From positions 1 to 64,000 of the forward strand of contig NZ_JACJVQ010000004.1 in assembly GCF_014212135.1 (NCBI RefSeq): 64,000 nt of DNA, read 5' to 3'. A program made the position numbers and the translations under genes. The notes below the pieces were generated by a model. That model was given only the letters and a program-made list of their open reading frames with translations, was not told the origin of the DNA and did no database searches. The DNA is from Cohnella thailandensis. GTDB lineage: Bacteria; Bacillota; Bacilli; Paenibacillales; Paenibacillaceae. Shown one piece after another: positions 51,608-59,391 of this stretch (within the stretch, counting starts at the first letter, position 1; every line of letters begins with the position of its first letter).

Positions 51608-51852
51608 TCGATCTCTCCTTGATGTGAATTTACCGGTAGCCCCTATGACTTTGCTTGTCGCTCCATAGCATCGCATGTGATACGGGATCCATGTCCCAAC
51701 CAGCCTCAATCATGGTCATGACAAGTAGGGGTGAACATTATAGCGCTCGGGATCAAGTCCCACGGGCAGGTACGTTCGACCCGGCCACCTTCAATCCTCC
51801 AACCAAAACAAAAAAGGATCAACCAGTAAGAATTGGTTGACCTCATAATACG
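51608..51852 (-). ncRNA. Candidate bridge RNA region of the IS110 element
   Basis: IS110-group elements encode a structured bridge (seek) RNA in the non-coding end upstream of the transposase. This 245-bp non-coding stretch is in the right place and size. It includes inverted segments such as GGTTGATCC and its partial complement AAGGATCAACC near 51820-51840. No loops were assigned. Confidence 0.4.
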
Positions 51853-51937
51853 AACGGGCAGGATAGTTCAGCAAAGAAATGTAGTTCTTAGAGGTCGAGG
51901 CTGTCCAGAAAGTCCGTTTTGGAGGGGGGCGGGGCGG

Positions 51938-52122
51938 CTAACGGACACCAGAGACGCTTAAAATCTTAAAACCAACCTACGAAAAATCTAACGGTCACCA
52001 GGAACCCTTAGAGCTCAAAAATGGCTGTCCAAAGCAGGAAAACACACTCTAAGCGTCGCTAATGTCCGTTATATTTTGAAAATGTCTTTTTTGCGCTTCT
52101 AAGCGTCTCTTATGTCCGTTAG
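51938..52122. repeat. Symmetric four-unit palindromic repeat array
   Basis: Four copies of a ~23-bp unit: CTAACGGACACCAGAGACG + CTTA at 51938-51960, a diverged copy at 51988-52010, and two inverted copies at 52050-52071 and 52100-52122 (TAAGCGTCTCTTATGTCCG + TTAG). The first pair and the inverted pair are each spaced by 50 bases, so the whole 185-bp block is a large imperfect palindrome. Non-coding; type unknown. Confidence 0.85.
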
Positions 52123-52181
52123 ACTGTGAATTCACTTCTTGGAGCCGCAGGAATCCTGCCGAAGCGAATGAATTCCAAATG

Positions 52182-52210
52182 AAAAAAGCCTCCGACTCAG
52201 AGGCTTTTTC
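52182..52210. terminator. Bidirectional terminator at the TetR gene end
   Basis: AAAAAAGCCTC and GAGGCTTTTTC around CGACTCA. It overlaps the stop region of the minus-strand TetR gene. Confidence 0.88.
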
Positions 52211-52778
52211 CTTTTGCCTGTTCATTTGGCATCGCTCCATCAGCTATAGACGATATTCCCGATGTAAATAGCCTTTCTATCAAACGAATTAATTGATCCG
52301 GGGGCAAATCTTTTTGCCTGCGTTGCCAAAGACGAAGAAGTGAAATAGAAGTTGAGAGGTGAAACTCTAATAAATAGGGGGTGACTGGACTATCTTCAGG
52401 CGAACAATAGTTCCGCCCATCGCTAAAAAATTCGTTTTTCAACTTTTCTATAAAGCGGATATTGCCGTAATCGCCTAGTAAAGCATTTAGGTATGCCCCT
52501 TTTTCCTCGAAAAGCAGGAGCAAATCTTGCGGTTTTATATCCGCTTGCTCTGTGTTTTTCAATTTCTCCCGGATAAAATCCACTATTTCGCTTTCGACGA
52601 TTCTAAGCAAATCGTAAACATCGGTAAAGTACTGATAAAAGGTGCTTCGGTTATATCCGGTCTTGTTTGCAATTTCCCGTACGGTGATTTTCTCTATCGG
52701 TTTTTGGCCATAAAGTTCGCAAAAAACGCCGATAAAGGCTTGCCTTGTTTTTTCCGTTATTTCAGGCTGCTTTTTCAT
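52197..52778 (-). CDS. TetR-family transcriptional regulator
   Basis: A 193-residue regulator. TEKTRQAFIGVFCELYGQKP leads into the helix-turn-helix ITVREIANKTGYNRSTFYQY. The C-terminal half matches the TetR_C_8/DhaS-like helical domain seen in regulators beside dehydrogenases. Start ATG 52778 follows AAAGGAG. Divergent from a ketopantoate reductase-like gene, with a palindrome at 52856-52871 between them. Confidence 0.9.
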   Translation of the reverse strand: MKKQPEITEKTRQAFIGVFCELYGQKPIEKITVREIANKTGYNRSTFYQYFTDVYDLLRIVESEIVDFIREKLKNTEQADIKPQDLLLLFEEKGAYLNALLGDYGNIRFIEKLKNEFFSDGRNYCSPEDSPVTPYLLEFHLSTSISLLRLWQRRQKDLPPDQLIRLIERLFTSGISSIADGAMPNEQAKGKSL

Positions 52779-52855
52779 CTCTTGCTCCTTTCGCAAGCAA
52801 AATATCATCCGACAAACGAGATGAAATTGTTGGTTGTTGAGTTTGTAACAAAGTC

Positions 52856-52871
52856 GTATGATTCATCATAC
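52856..52871. promoter_or_regulatory. TetR operator
   Basis: GTATGATTCATCATAC is a near-perfect 16-base palindrome within a looser outer repeat (ACAA ... TTGT) in the divergent region between the TetR and ketopantoate reductase-like genes. Confidence 0.6.
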
Positions 52872-52940
52872 AACGCGTTGTCTTATAGTCAATAGAGGAA
52901 GATATCGTTTAGAAAAGAACGTACGAAAGTAGGTTGTCAT

Positions 52941-53807
52941 ATGAAACTGCTAGTCTACGGCGCGGGGGTTCTCGGCAGCCTGTACTCCGCCCGCCTGCAT
53001 GAGGCCGGGCACGATGTCTCGCTCCTCGCCCGGGGCAAGCGCCTGGCCGCCCTGCGCAGGCATGGAGTGCAGCTCGCCGAGGGAGACAGCCCGATCGTCA
53101 GGAGCGTACCGGTGCCGGCGGTCGAGCACCCAGTCGGCGGGTATGACCTGATCGTCGTCTTCGTCCGCACCCATCAGGTGGATGCGGTGCTGGAGTCGCT
53201 CGCCGGTCTCGAAGGCGACGTGCTGTTCATGCTCAACTGGGCAGCCGGCGCGGAACCGCTGGGCGCGGCGATCGGCCGAGAGAGAGTGCTGCTCGGCTTC
53301 CCCACGGCCGCCGGCACGATGGACGGCGACGTGGTCCGCTACCGCCCGACCAACATCGCGACCCGCCTGTTCCCGACGCCGATCGGCGAACCCGACGGCC
53401 GTACCACCCCGCGACTGGAACGGATCGTACGGGAGTTCCGAACCGCCGGGATTAATGCCAAGGCAGAGCCGCAGATGGATACCTGGCTCAAGACGCACGC
53501 CGCGTTCGAGGTGCCGCTCTTGCAGGCGGTCAACGCGGCGGGCGGCCCGGTGGCGCTGGCCGACGATCCTAAGGCGGTCCGCGGCATGATCCGCCTCATG
53601 CGGCAGAACCTGACCGCCTTGCCGACGCCGCCGGTCCCTCGCGGGTTCGCTGCGTTGCGGATTCTGCCGGAAGGGCTGCTCGCGGCCATGCTGCGACGCT
53701 TCTTGCGGAGCCGGACGGCCGCGCAGCTCGACAATCCCTCGCCTGCGGCGACGGCCGAACTCGAGCGGCTGGACGAACAGGTTCGTGCCTATGCGAGGGT
53801 CCAGTAG
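52941..53807 (+). CDS. Ketopantoate reductase-like (ApbA/PanE) dehydrogenase
   Basis: A 288-residue NAD(P)-dependent reductase: the Rossmann motif KLLVYGAGVLGSLYSARLHE, the sensing Arg loop LLARGKRLAALRRHGVQL, VFVRTHQVDAVL and a helical C-terminal domain. Housekeeping PanE makes pantoate for CoA, but this one, beside a TetR regulator and without panB/panC, is more likely a paralogue with another 2-oxo acid substrate. It is markedly GC-rich, unlike the AT-rich TetR beside it, hinting at different origins. Confidence 0.85.
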   Translation: MKLLVYGAGVLGSLYSARLHEAGHDVSLLARGKRLAALRRHGVQLAEGDSPIVRSVPVPAVEHPVGGYDLIVVFVRTHQVDAVLESLAGLEGDVLFMLNWAAGAEPLGAAIGRERVLLGFPTAAGTMDGDVVRYRPTNIATRLFPTPIGEPDGRTTPRLERIVREFRTAGINAKAEPQMDTWLKTHAAFEVPLLQAVNAAGGPVALADDPKAVRGMIRLMRQNLTALPTPPVPRGFAALRILPEGLLAAMLRRFLRSRTAAQLDNPSPAATAELERLDEQVRAYARVQ

Positions 53808-53978
53808 GCGAGGTAGGCGGCTGCGCCTTCCCGGCGGGGGCCTAGGCGGCGCTGCGCACGGGATTCTTTGGATTGCCTCTCACTTCCAGGATCGAGCGGC
53901 ATTTGCTTCCTTTGCCAACCAAGCGACGTTCGGCTACAATGAAGCTTCGCAGAAATTGCAAGGCGGAGGAGCAGGAAC

Positions 53979-54281
53979 GTGAGCATTAAAAGCAAGGATC
54001 AAGCGGAACTTATGGGGCTCGTCAAAAATATTCGATTGGGCATGGCAACGGCGGAGGCGTCCGCGCTGCGACTAAGAAAAAGCGGCGACACGCGTTTCGA
54101 GGACAAAATGATCGGTCTTTTTCTACATGAAATCGGAGGGCGGATTCGCCAAAGCTACGGCCAAGCGTTCAAAAAGGAGCTGGACCGCTACTCCAATTTG
54201 GATCTGGTCCAATTTTATATTAGCGCCGGCTTTGATAGAGAAGTCGAGGAGCTGCTTACGTTAGATGACCGCCTATCCTAG
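53979..54281 (+). CDS. Uncharacterised protein, 100 residues
   Basis: A small soluble, mostly helical protein (MSIKSKDQAELMGLVKNIRL ... ) with no recognised family. Start GTG 53979 lies six bases after GGAGGAGC. The stop codon is inside the stem of its own terminator at 54268-54293. Confidence 0.7.
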   Translation: MSIKSKDQAELMGLVKNIRLGMATAEASALRLRKSGDTRFEDKMIGLFLHEIGGRIRQSYGQAFKKELDRYSNLDLVQFYISAGFDREVEELLTLDDRLS

Positions 54282-54293
54282 GCGGTTTTTTTT
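54268..54293 (+). terminator. Terminator overlapping the end of the 100-residue gene
   Basis: ACCGCCTA and TAGGCGGT around TCC, then eight T. The left arm is coding sequence. Confidence 0.9.
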
Positions 54294-54434
54294 GCCCATG
54301 GGGTGAAATCGAGAAATTGGATGGTGAGAATTAAGCCGAGATTGGATGGTCACGCTCCGAGGAAATGTTGCTATATTAATGGTGCTTCACCGAGGATAAC
54401 GATCCGCGGTCATTTCCCGAGAGGAGGGCTTATT

Positions 54435-54638
54435 ATGTATTACTTAATAGGTCTAGTAATCATTGTGATAGCGGCAGCCGCGGTTGCGACTATTTTAATC
54501 GGACATTCTTCGGAGAATAAAAGAGAGCATACGGGCTACGGCCGCGGAACGACGAGGAAATGGCGACGGCTTCTTGTTATTTACGTTCTTGGCACCCTCC
54601 TTGTTCTTGTCGCGTTCCTGTTGCTTTTAACTCGTTAA
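54435..54638 (+). CDS. Small membrane protein, 67 residues
   Basis: Two hydrophobic segments (YLIGLVIIVIAAAAVATILI near the start and LLVIYVLGTLLVLVAFLLLL at the end) enclose a basic loop. Start ATG 54435 follows GAGAGGAGGG. Family not recognised. A second tiny membrane protein follows by 23 bases. Confidence 0.65.
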   Translation: MYYLIGLVIIVIAAAAVATILIGHSSENKREHTGYGRGTTRKWRRLLVIYVLGTLLVLVAFLLLLTR

Positions 54639-54661
54639 GGATTGGAAAGGTTGTGAACATT

Positions 54662-54757
54662 ATGTTTTATATAACGATGATTTCGCTTCTCATTGTTGCA
54701 GGTATCGTTGTTATTTACGTTGGCGGCAAATCGGCAATCCAAGCGGAAGAAGACTGA
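54662..54757 (+). CDS. Very small membrane protein, 31 residues
   Basis: MFYITMISLLIVAGIVVIYV followed by a short polar tail GGKSAIQAEED. One membrane helix. It is preceded by GGAAAGG at suitable spacing and follows the 67-residue membrane protein closely, suggesting a two-gene unit. Function unknown. Confidence 0.55.
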   Translation: MFYITMISLLIVAGIVVIYVGGKSAIQAEED

Positions 54758-54758
54758 C

Positions 54759-56198
54759 TTACGGAGCCATTAGCTTCCTGACAGACCGGGCGAATCCGGC
54801 AATCCCGGTTTGAATATCTTGACTATTCGGCCTTGCGTAGGTGAATCGGGCAAACCCTGAGTTCGATCCATACACGCTGCCGGGAACGTAGACGACCCCG
54901 TTTTTGATCGCCTCATCGAGCAATTTGCCTTCATGAACGTAAGGAATCAGTTTGATCCATAAGTGTATGCCCCCTTGAGGAGCGTTATAGGCAACCAAGC
55001 CGGAAAGCTCGTTCTGCAAAGCTTCGATAAGCAAATCGCGATTAAATTGCAATTGGATCCTTAAACGCTCTAAATGGGCCACGAAAGAATCGGATTGAAG
55101 AAATCGCGCGACGACTCCTTGGGGAATAACGCTAGGTCCGAAGTCCATCTGCTGCCTAGCGTCCGCAACCCTTTGAATGACGGAGTGCGGAGCAACCATC
55201 CAACCGATGCGCAACCCCGAAGCGGCGATTTTGGAAAAGGAACCGATATATATGATGCCGCCGTTCGAATCCATCGATTTAAGCGACGGAAGCGGGAGCC
55301 CATCGTAGGCAGTCAAACTGTAGGGGTCATCCTCCACGATAGGAAGACCCAGCTCGCTTGCGATATCCAGCAGCTTTTTCCGACGTTCTTGGGCTAAAAC
55401 CGTGCCAGTAGGATTTTGAAAATTAGGATTCAAAAAGATCATTTTAATACGATTTTCTTTAAACAAACTGCGAATATCATCCGGGCTAATTCCTTGATCG
55501 TCCATGGGCAATGGATATATTCGAAGCCCTGCCGATTGAAACAGAGGGAGCGAATAGCTATAGGAAGGATCCTCTATGGCAACGGCATCTCCCGGAGACG
55601 TTAAACACTGCGTAATCAGAAATAAAGACTGCTGGGAACCCGATGTAATCATGATCGAAGACTCGCTCGTACGAATCCCCCTATATTGGTAAAGATACTC
55701 TACTAACGCTTGCCGGAGCGGAAGATACCCTTGAGGATTGTCGTATCCGAAATAGGCAAAGTTGCTTTGTTTGTTTAGGATGGCATTTATTTCATCGATG
55801 GGAGCTAAATCCGCCGAAAGCTCGCCGCTTGCAAAATCGATCATGGAAGGATCCTGAAGCAGAGCCTCCCGAATTTTCCGCAAGAAGGGCAAATTAGGCA
55901 GAAAGCCGCCATTCTCCGCGTATCGTTTCCAGTTGGGCGTATGTCTCGTTATATTCCCCCTCCAAGCATCGGCTACGCGCGTTCCGCTTCCCGTTCTGCT
56001 CTCGACGATCCCCATCGAACGAAGCTCCGCGAACGCGAGAATAACGGTACTTCGGTTGACGCCCAATTGATTCGCAAGCTTCCTCTCGGATGGAAGCAAG
56101 CTGCCGGGCGGGAACTCTCCGGTGGCAATCCGCTGCTCGATATGATCGGCAATTTGTTCATATAGAGGCTTCTTGCTCTTCCGATCGAGAGTCCACAT
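54759..56198 (-). CDS. MocR/PdxR-type GntR regulator with aminotransferase domain
   Basis: A 479-residue fusion. Residues 1-75 form a GntR winged helix (PLYEQIADHIEQRIATGEFP, then LLPSERKLANQLGVNRSTVI). The rest is a fold-type I aminotransferase-like domain that binds PLP, with the lysine in GSFSKIAASGLRIGW and VEDDPYSLTAYDG. MocR proteins sense PLP or an amino acid to control transport or synthesis genes. No pdx gene is adjacent. Start ATG 56198 was preferred over ATG 56210. Confidence 0.9.
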   Translation of the reverse strand: MWTLDRKSKKPLYEQIADHIEQRIATGEFPPGSLLPSERKLANQLGVNRSTVILAFAELRSMGIVESRTGSGTRVADAWRGNITRHTPNWKRYAENGGFLPNLPFLRKIREALLQDPSMIDFASGELSADLAPIDEINAILNKQSNFAYFGYDNPQGYLPLRQALVEYLYQYRGIRTSESSIMITSGSQQSLFLITQCLTSPGDAVAIEDPSYSYSLPLFQSAGLRIYPLPMDDQGISPDDIRSLFKENRIKMIFLNPNFQNPTGTVLAQERRKKLLDIASELGLPIVEDDPYSLTAYDGLPLPSLKSMDSNGGIIYIGSFSKIAASGLRIGWMVAPHSVIQRVADARQQMDFGPSVIPQGVVARFLQSDSFVAHLERLRIQLQFNRDLLIEALQNELSGLVAYNAPQGGIHLWIKLIPYVHEGKLLDEAIKNGVVYVPGSVYGSNSGFARFTYARPNSQDIQTGIAGFARSVRKLMAP

Positions 56199-56244
56199 CG
56201 TTTCACACATCCTTTATTGATTCCATCGAACATATCCAAACCTC

Positions 56245-56910
56245 TTATGGATTGTTGAACAGGTTGTCCGCGGTGAGTTGGATGTGCGCCCTGAAGATCT
56301 TGACGGCACGATCGCTGTCGCGGCTAAGAACGGCATCCATTAAGGCCTTGTGTTCGGCACGGCCATCGCGAGTTTGCTGATGCGGGGTCGGATAATGCCG
56401 ATAAAATTCGCTCAAATCCCAAAGGCGCCTGCAGATATCCAGAAGAACCGGATTCGGACATGCGGCGATAAGCTCGTAATGAAACTGACGGTGGATGTCG
56501 GACCACTCTTCGCTAACGGCAAGCTTCTGGTTCACTTCCCTGTACTCGGCCGTCTGGGACAATTTGTGGTGAACGGCGATGACATTGGATTCCCATGTGA
56601 GATCGCCATAGGCGATGGATAGGCGCAAGGCTTCGGATTCATTGAGCGACCGTGCCTGAATGATGTTATTCAGTTCTTCTTCCGACGCCGTCTTCACGGA
56701 GAATCCGTGGTTCGGGTTTTGCAGGACGAGGCCATGGGTGGCCAACCGGGTCAGCGCTTCCCGAACGACGGCGACCGAGACCTCGAAGCCTTTGGCAAGC
56801 TCCGACACGGTTAAGGGAGAGCCCGGTTCATATTGTCCGGCCAGAATATCGGACTGCAGCTTCTTCGTGACATTTTCGCTTAAAGTGGACGAACCGTTTC
56901 TTTTGGCCAT
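56245..56910 (-). CDS. GntR-family regulator, FadR/FCD type
   Basis: A 221-residue regulator. The winged helix is LQSDILAGQYEPGSPLTVSE followed by VSVAVVREALTRLATHGLV. The C-terminal FCD domain has the D-x3-H ligand motif (DIHRQFHYELIAACPNP) and a late EHKALMDAVLSRD helix with His, consistent with a metal-assisted carboxylate ligand. Upstream of and transcribed in the same direction as the MocR gene. Confidence 0.92.
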   Translation of the reverse strand: MAKRNGSSTLSENVTKKLQSDILAGQYEPGSPLTVSELAKGFEVSVAVVREALTRLATHGLVLQNPNHGFSVKTASEEELNNIIQARSLNESEALRLSIAYGDLTWESNVIAVHHKLSQTAEYREVNQKLAVSEEWSDIHRQFHYELIAACPNPVLLDICRRLWDLSEFYRHYPTPHQQTRDGRAEHKALMDAVLSRDSDRAVKIFRAHIQLTADNLFNNP

Positions 56911-57087
56911 GAAGCCAGCACCATCCTTCATGCGCATAGGCATTATACACGTTTCATTAATTTACATCGAATAGGATAAAAAAACAAGTTGAAATTCGAC
57001 AACGATTAAAATAAACGATTTATATTTACAGAATCGATTCTAAATAATATAATCGAAACTGCATTCGACAAAAGGAGGTAGTTTACA

Positions 57088-57618
57088 GTGAGCAACAACC
57101 CATTTGCCAAATTGGCGGAAGTCGCAAGCTTTCAGGTGACCAGCAACGATATTTCGGAGGGCCTTCCCCTACCGCCCCGGCACTACTCGTCGGGAATAGA
57201 GGGCGGCCAAGATCTGTCGCCCCATTTGAAGTGGTCGGGCGCGCCCGAAGGGACGAAGAGCTTCGCCGTTACCGCGTATGACCCGGATGCCCCGACCGGA
57301 TCGGGCCTCTGGCATTGGGCCGTCATCGACATCCCTGCCGACGTCACGGAGCTTCCGACCGGAGCAGGCGACGAGCAGGGCAGCGGACTGCCGCAAGGCG
57401 CTATGCAACTGCCGAACGACGTGCAGCTCAAACGGTTCATCGGCGCGGCTCCGCCGGCGGGTCACGGTCCTCATCGGTATTATTTTGTCGTTCATGCGCT
57501 GGATGTCGAGAAAATCGGCGTCGGCCCGAATGCCACGCCGGCTCTCTTAGGCTTCACCATGCAGAGCCATACGTTAGGAAGAGCGGTGCTCATGGCGACG
57601 GGAGAGACCGATAAATAA
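57088..57618 (+). CDS. PEBP-family (YbhB/YbcL-like) protein
   Basis: A 176-residue phosphatidylethanolamine-binding-like protein: FQVTSNDISEGLPLPPRHYS, LKWSGAPEGTKSFAVTAYDP, DPDAPTGSGLWHWAVIDIP and GPHRYYFVVHALD. The D-P-D-A-P and G-x-H-R-Y motifs form the anion pocket. Function in bacteria is unclear. Preceded by AAAGGAGG. Confidence 0.92.
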   Translation: MSNNPFAKLAEVASFQVTSNDISEGLPLPPRHYSSGIEGGQDLSPHLKWSGAPEGTKSFAVTAYDPDAPTGSGLWHWAVIDIPADVTELPTGAGDEQGSGLPQGAMQLPNDVQLKRFIGAAPPAGHGPHRYYFVVHALDVEKIGVGPNATPALLGFTMQSHTLGRAVLMATGETDK

Positions 57619-57636
57619 GTTAGCTAGGTAAGAATG

Positions 57637-57658
57637 CGGGTTGACGAATGTCAACCCG
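57637..57658 (+). terminator. Hairpin after the PEBP gene
   Basis: A perfect 9-bp stem, CGGGTTGAC with GTCAACCCG around GAAT. The following TTCTGG is not T-rich, so termination is uncertain. Confidence 0.5.
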
Positions 57659-57677
57659 TTCTGGTATTCTTCCTTAA

Positions 57678-57692
57678 GTGTAATAATTACGT
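57678..57692. promoter_or_regulatory. Zur box 1 (znu operon, distal)
   Basis: GTGTAATAATTACGT matches the Bacillales Zur consensus TCGTAATNATTACGA at 13 of 15 positions, with the palindromic core TAATAATTA intact. Confidence 0.6.
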
Positions 57693-57725
57693 ACAACGAG
57701 GTTGGTTCTTTTATTTGACCATTAA

Positions 57726-57740
57726 TCGTAATTATTACAT
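57726..57740. promoter_or_regulatory. Zur box 2 (znu operon, proximal)
   Basis: TCGTAATTATTACAT, 13 of 15 to the Zur consensus. It follows a -35-like TTGACC at 57715-57720, so bound Zur would block the promoter. Confidence 0.8.
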
Positions 57741-57788
57741 ACATCTCAAGGCGATTGATTTAACTTCCGAGAGGAGGACGGGAAGGAT

Positions 57789-58496
57789 ATGAGACTAGCC
57801 ACCCTCCAAGATGTCATGTTCGGGTACGACGACGTTCCATGTCTTGAAGACGCGAATGTCGAAATCAACTCCGGCGAGTTTATCGCCGTCACCGGCCCCA
57901 ACGGAGCTGCGAAGTCAACGCTTCTTAAGCTGACGCTGGGCTTGCTCCAGCCATGGAGAGGAAAGGCCGAGCTTTCCTCGCATAACAAGGACGGGAACAA
58001 GCTTGCCATTGGGTATGTGCCGCAGCAGATCGCATCGTTTAATGGAGGTTTTCCGAGCAACGTACAGGAATTCGTTTTATCGGGGCGATACGGCGCGGGC
58101 TCCTGGTGGAGAAGAATGGGCAGGAAGGATCTGGAGGCGGTAGAGCGGGCGTTACTACATACGGATACGCTGAATCTGCGAAACCGCAAGATCGGGGAGC
58201 TGTCTGGCGGACAGAAGCAGCGGATCTGCCTGGCAAGAGCTCTTGCCATGTCTCCCGATTTATACGTGCTGGATGAGCCGACGACCGGAATGGATCAAGA
58301 GAGCCGGGAACGGTTTTATGATTTGATGCGGAACGAGGTTCGGGCGATGGGCAAAACCGTCGTCATGGTGACGCACAACCTGACGGAGGTCGAGCGCGAT
58401 TTGGACCGCGTCGTAACGTTGGTAAGAAAGGAGGAAAGCGGATGGAAATGCTGCACTACGACTTCATGCAGCGGGCATTTTGTGCCGGCGGGTTAA
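57789..58496 (+). CDS. znuC: Zinc ABC transporter ATP-binding protein
   Basis: A 235-residue ATPase of the ZnuC/AdcC metal importer group. Walker A reads GPNGAAKST, with Ala where Gly is usual; the signature is LSGGQKQRICLARAL, Walker B LYVLDEPTTGMD, and the switch His is in VMVTHNL. It overlaps znuB by 55 bases, and two Zur boxes stand upstream. Confidence 0.93.
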   Translation: MRLATLQDVMFGYDDVPCLEDANVEINSGEFIAVTGPNGAAKSTLLKLTLGLLQPWRGKAELSSHNKDGNKLAIGYVPQQIASFNGGFPSNVQEFVLSGRYGAGSWWRRMGRKDLEAVERALLHTDTLNLRNRKIGELSGGQKQRICLARALAMSPDLYVLDEPTTGMDQESRERFYDLMRNEVRAMGKTVVMVTHNLTEVERDLDRVVTLVRKEESGWKCCTTTSCSGHFVPAG

Positions 58497-59335
58497 TCGC
58501 GCTGTTGGCTTCGGCGCTAGGCGTATACTTGCTGCTTAGGCGTCAGGCCTTGATGGCCGATATGCTGTCCCATGTGTCATTGGCAGGCATAGCGGGAGGG
58601 GCATACTTCCAGGTCAATCCGACGATGACGGGATTCCTCGTTGCCGTTTGCGGCGCCGTCGTTGTCGAGTACCTCCGAAGGGCCTATCGCACGTATAGCG
58701 AAATATCCGTGGCCATTATTATGGTCGGAGGATTATCTTTATCCGTCATCTTAATGAGTTTAAATAAATCGATAAATATCAGCTTCTCGTCGTACTTGTT
58801 CGGTTCCGTCGTGGCGGTGAACCGGACCGAACTGATTATCATGCTGGCTACGGCCGTAATCGGCGCGTTGTTCTTCTACTTTCTTCGAAGGCCGCTTTAT
58901 TTAATTTCATTCGATGAAGAGACGGCCAGGACAAACGGGATTCCCGTCCCTTGGATCTCCCTCGGCTTCAGTATCCTCACCGGAATGATCGTTGCCGCGG
59001 CCATGCCGATTGTCGGCGTTCTGCTCGTGTCTTCGCTGATCGTGCTGCCTGCCTCGTTGGCCATCCGAATATCCCCTAGTTTCTCCGCCGCGATATTTAT
59101 CTCGATGGGAATCGGGTTGTTAGGCGTATTTACAGGATTAACGGCTTCTTATGAGTTAAGCACCCCTCCGGGAGGAACGATTGCCTTCGTTCTGCTGACG
59201 TTTCTCGTTATCGGGATAACGGTCAAAAAAACGATCCATAAGCTTGGAGCGAAAGCTCGAATGACTGCCAAGCAAGCGGAAATGCCCGTCACTCGCCATA
59301 GGGCAACCAGAGCAGAAGAATGGTCGAACCCTTGA
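58442..59335 (+). CDS. znuB: Zinc ABC transporter permease
   Basis: A 297-residue ABC-3 family permease with about eight membrane segments: LLLRRQALMADMLSHVSLAG is the family-typical cytoplasmic loop. Start ATG 58442 lies seven bases after AAAGGAGG within the end of znuC. The hydrophilic C-terminal tail (KAEMPVTRHRATR-like) is unusual but short. Confidence 0.93.
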   Translation: MEMLHYDFMQRAFCAGGLIALLASALGVYLLLRRQALMADMLSHVSLAGIAGGAYFQVNPTMTGFLVAVCGAVVVEYLRRAYRTYSEISVAIIMVGGLSLSVILMSLNKSINISFSSYLFGSVVAVNRTELIIMLATAVIGALFFYFLRRPLYLISFDEETARTNGIPVPWISLGFSILTGMIVAAAMPIVGVLLVSSLIVLPASLAIRISPSFSAAIFISMGIGLLGVFTGLTASYELSTPPGGTIAFVLLTFLVIGITVKKTIHKLGAKARMTAKQAEMPVTRHRATRAEEWSNP

Positions 59336-59391
59336 AGGAAGCGACGTACGGATTTCATACAACAATTTATATATGGAGGTTTTAAGCAATC

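Larger units (their letters stand above)
50277..51852 (-). mobile_element. IS110-family insertion sequence
   Basis: Boundaries come from comparison with repeat copy A. In copy A, CATTCAACTA runs straight into ACGGGCAG; in copy B the same left part ends at 50276 and AACGGGCAG resumes at 51853, with about 1.58 kb between. The element carries one DEDD transposase gene on the minus strand and a ~245-bp non-coding end upstream of it. There are no clear terminal inverted repeats or target duplication, as expected for IS110. Confidence 0.75.

Noticed and set aside
51900-52150. CRISPR array
   Set aside because: Only four diverged units, two of them inverted, with no unique spacers of constant length and no cas genes.
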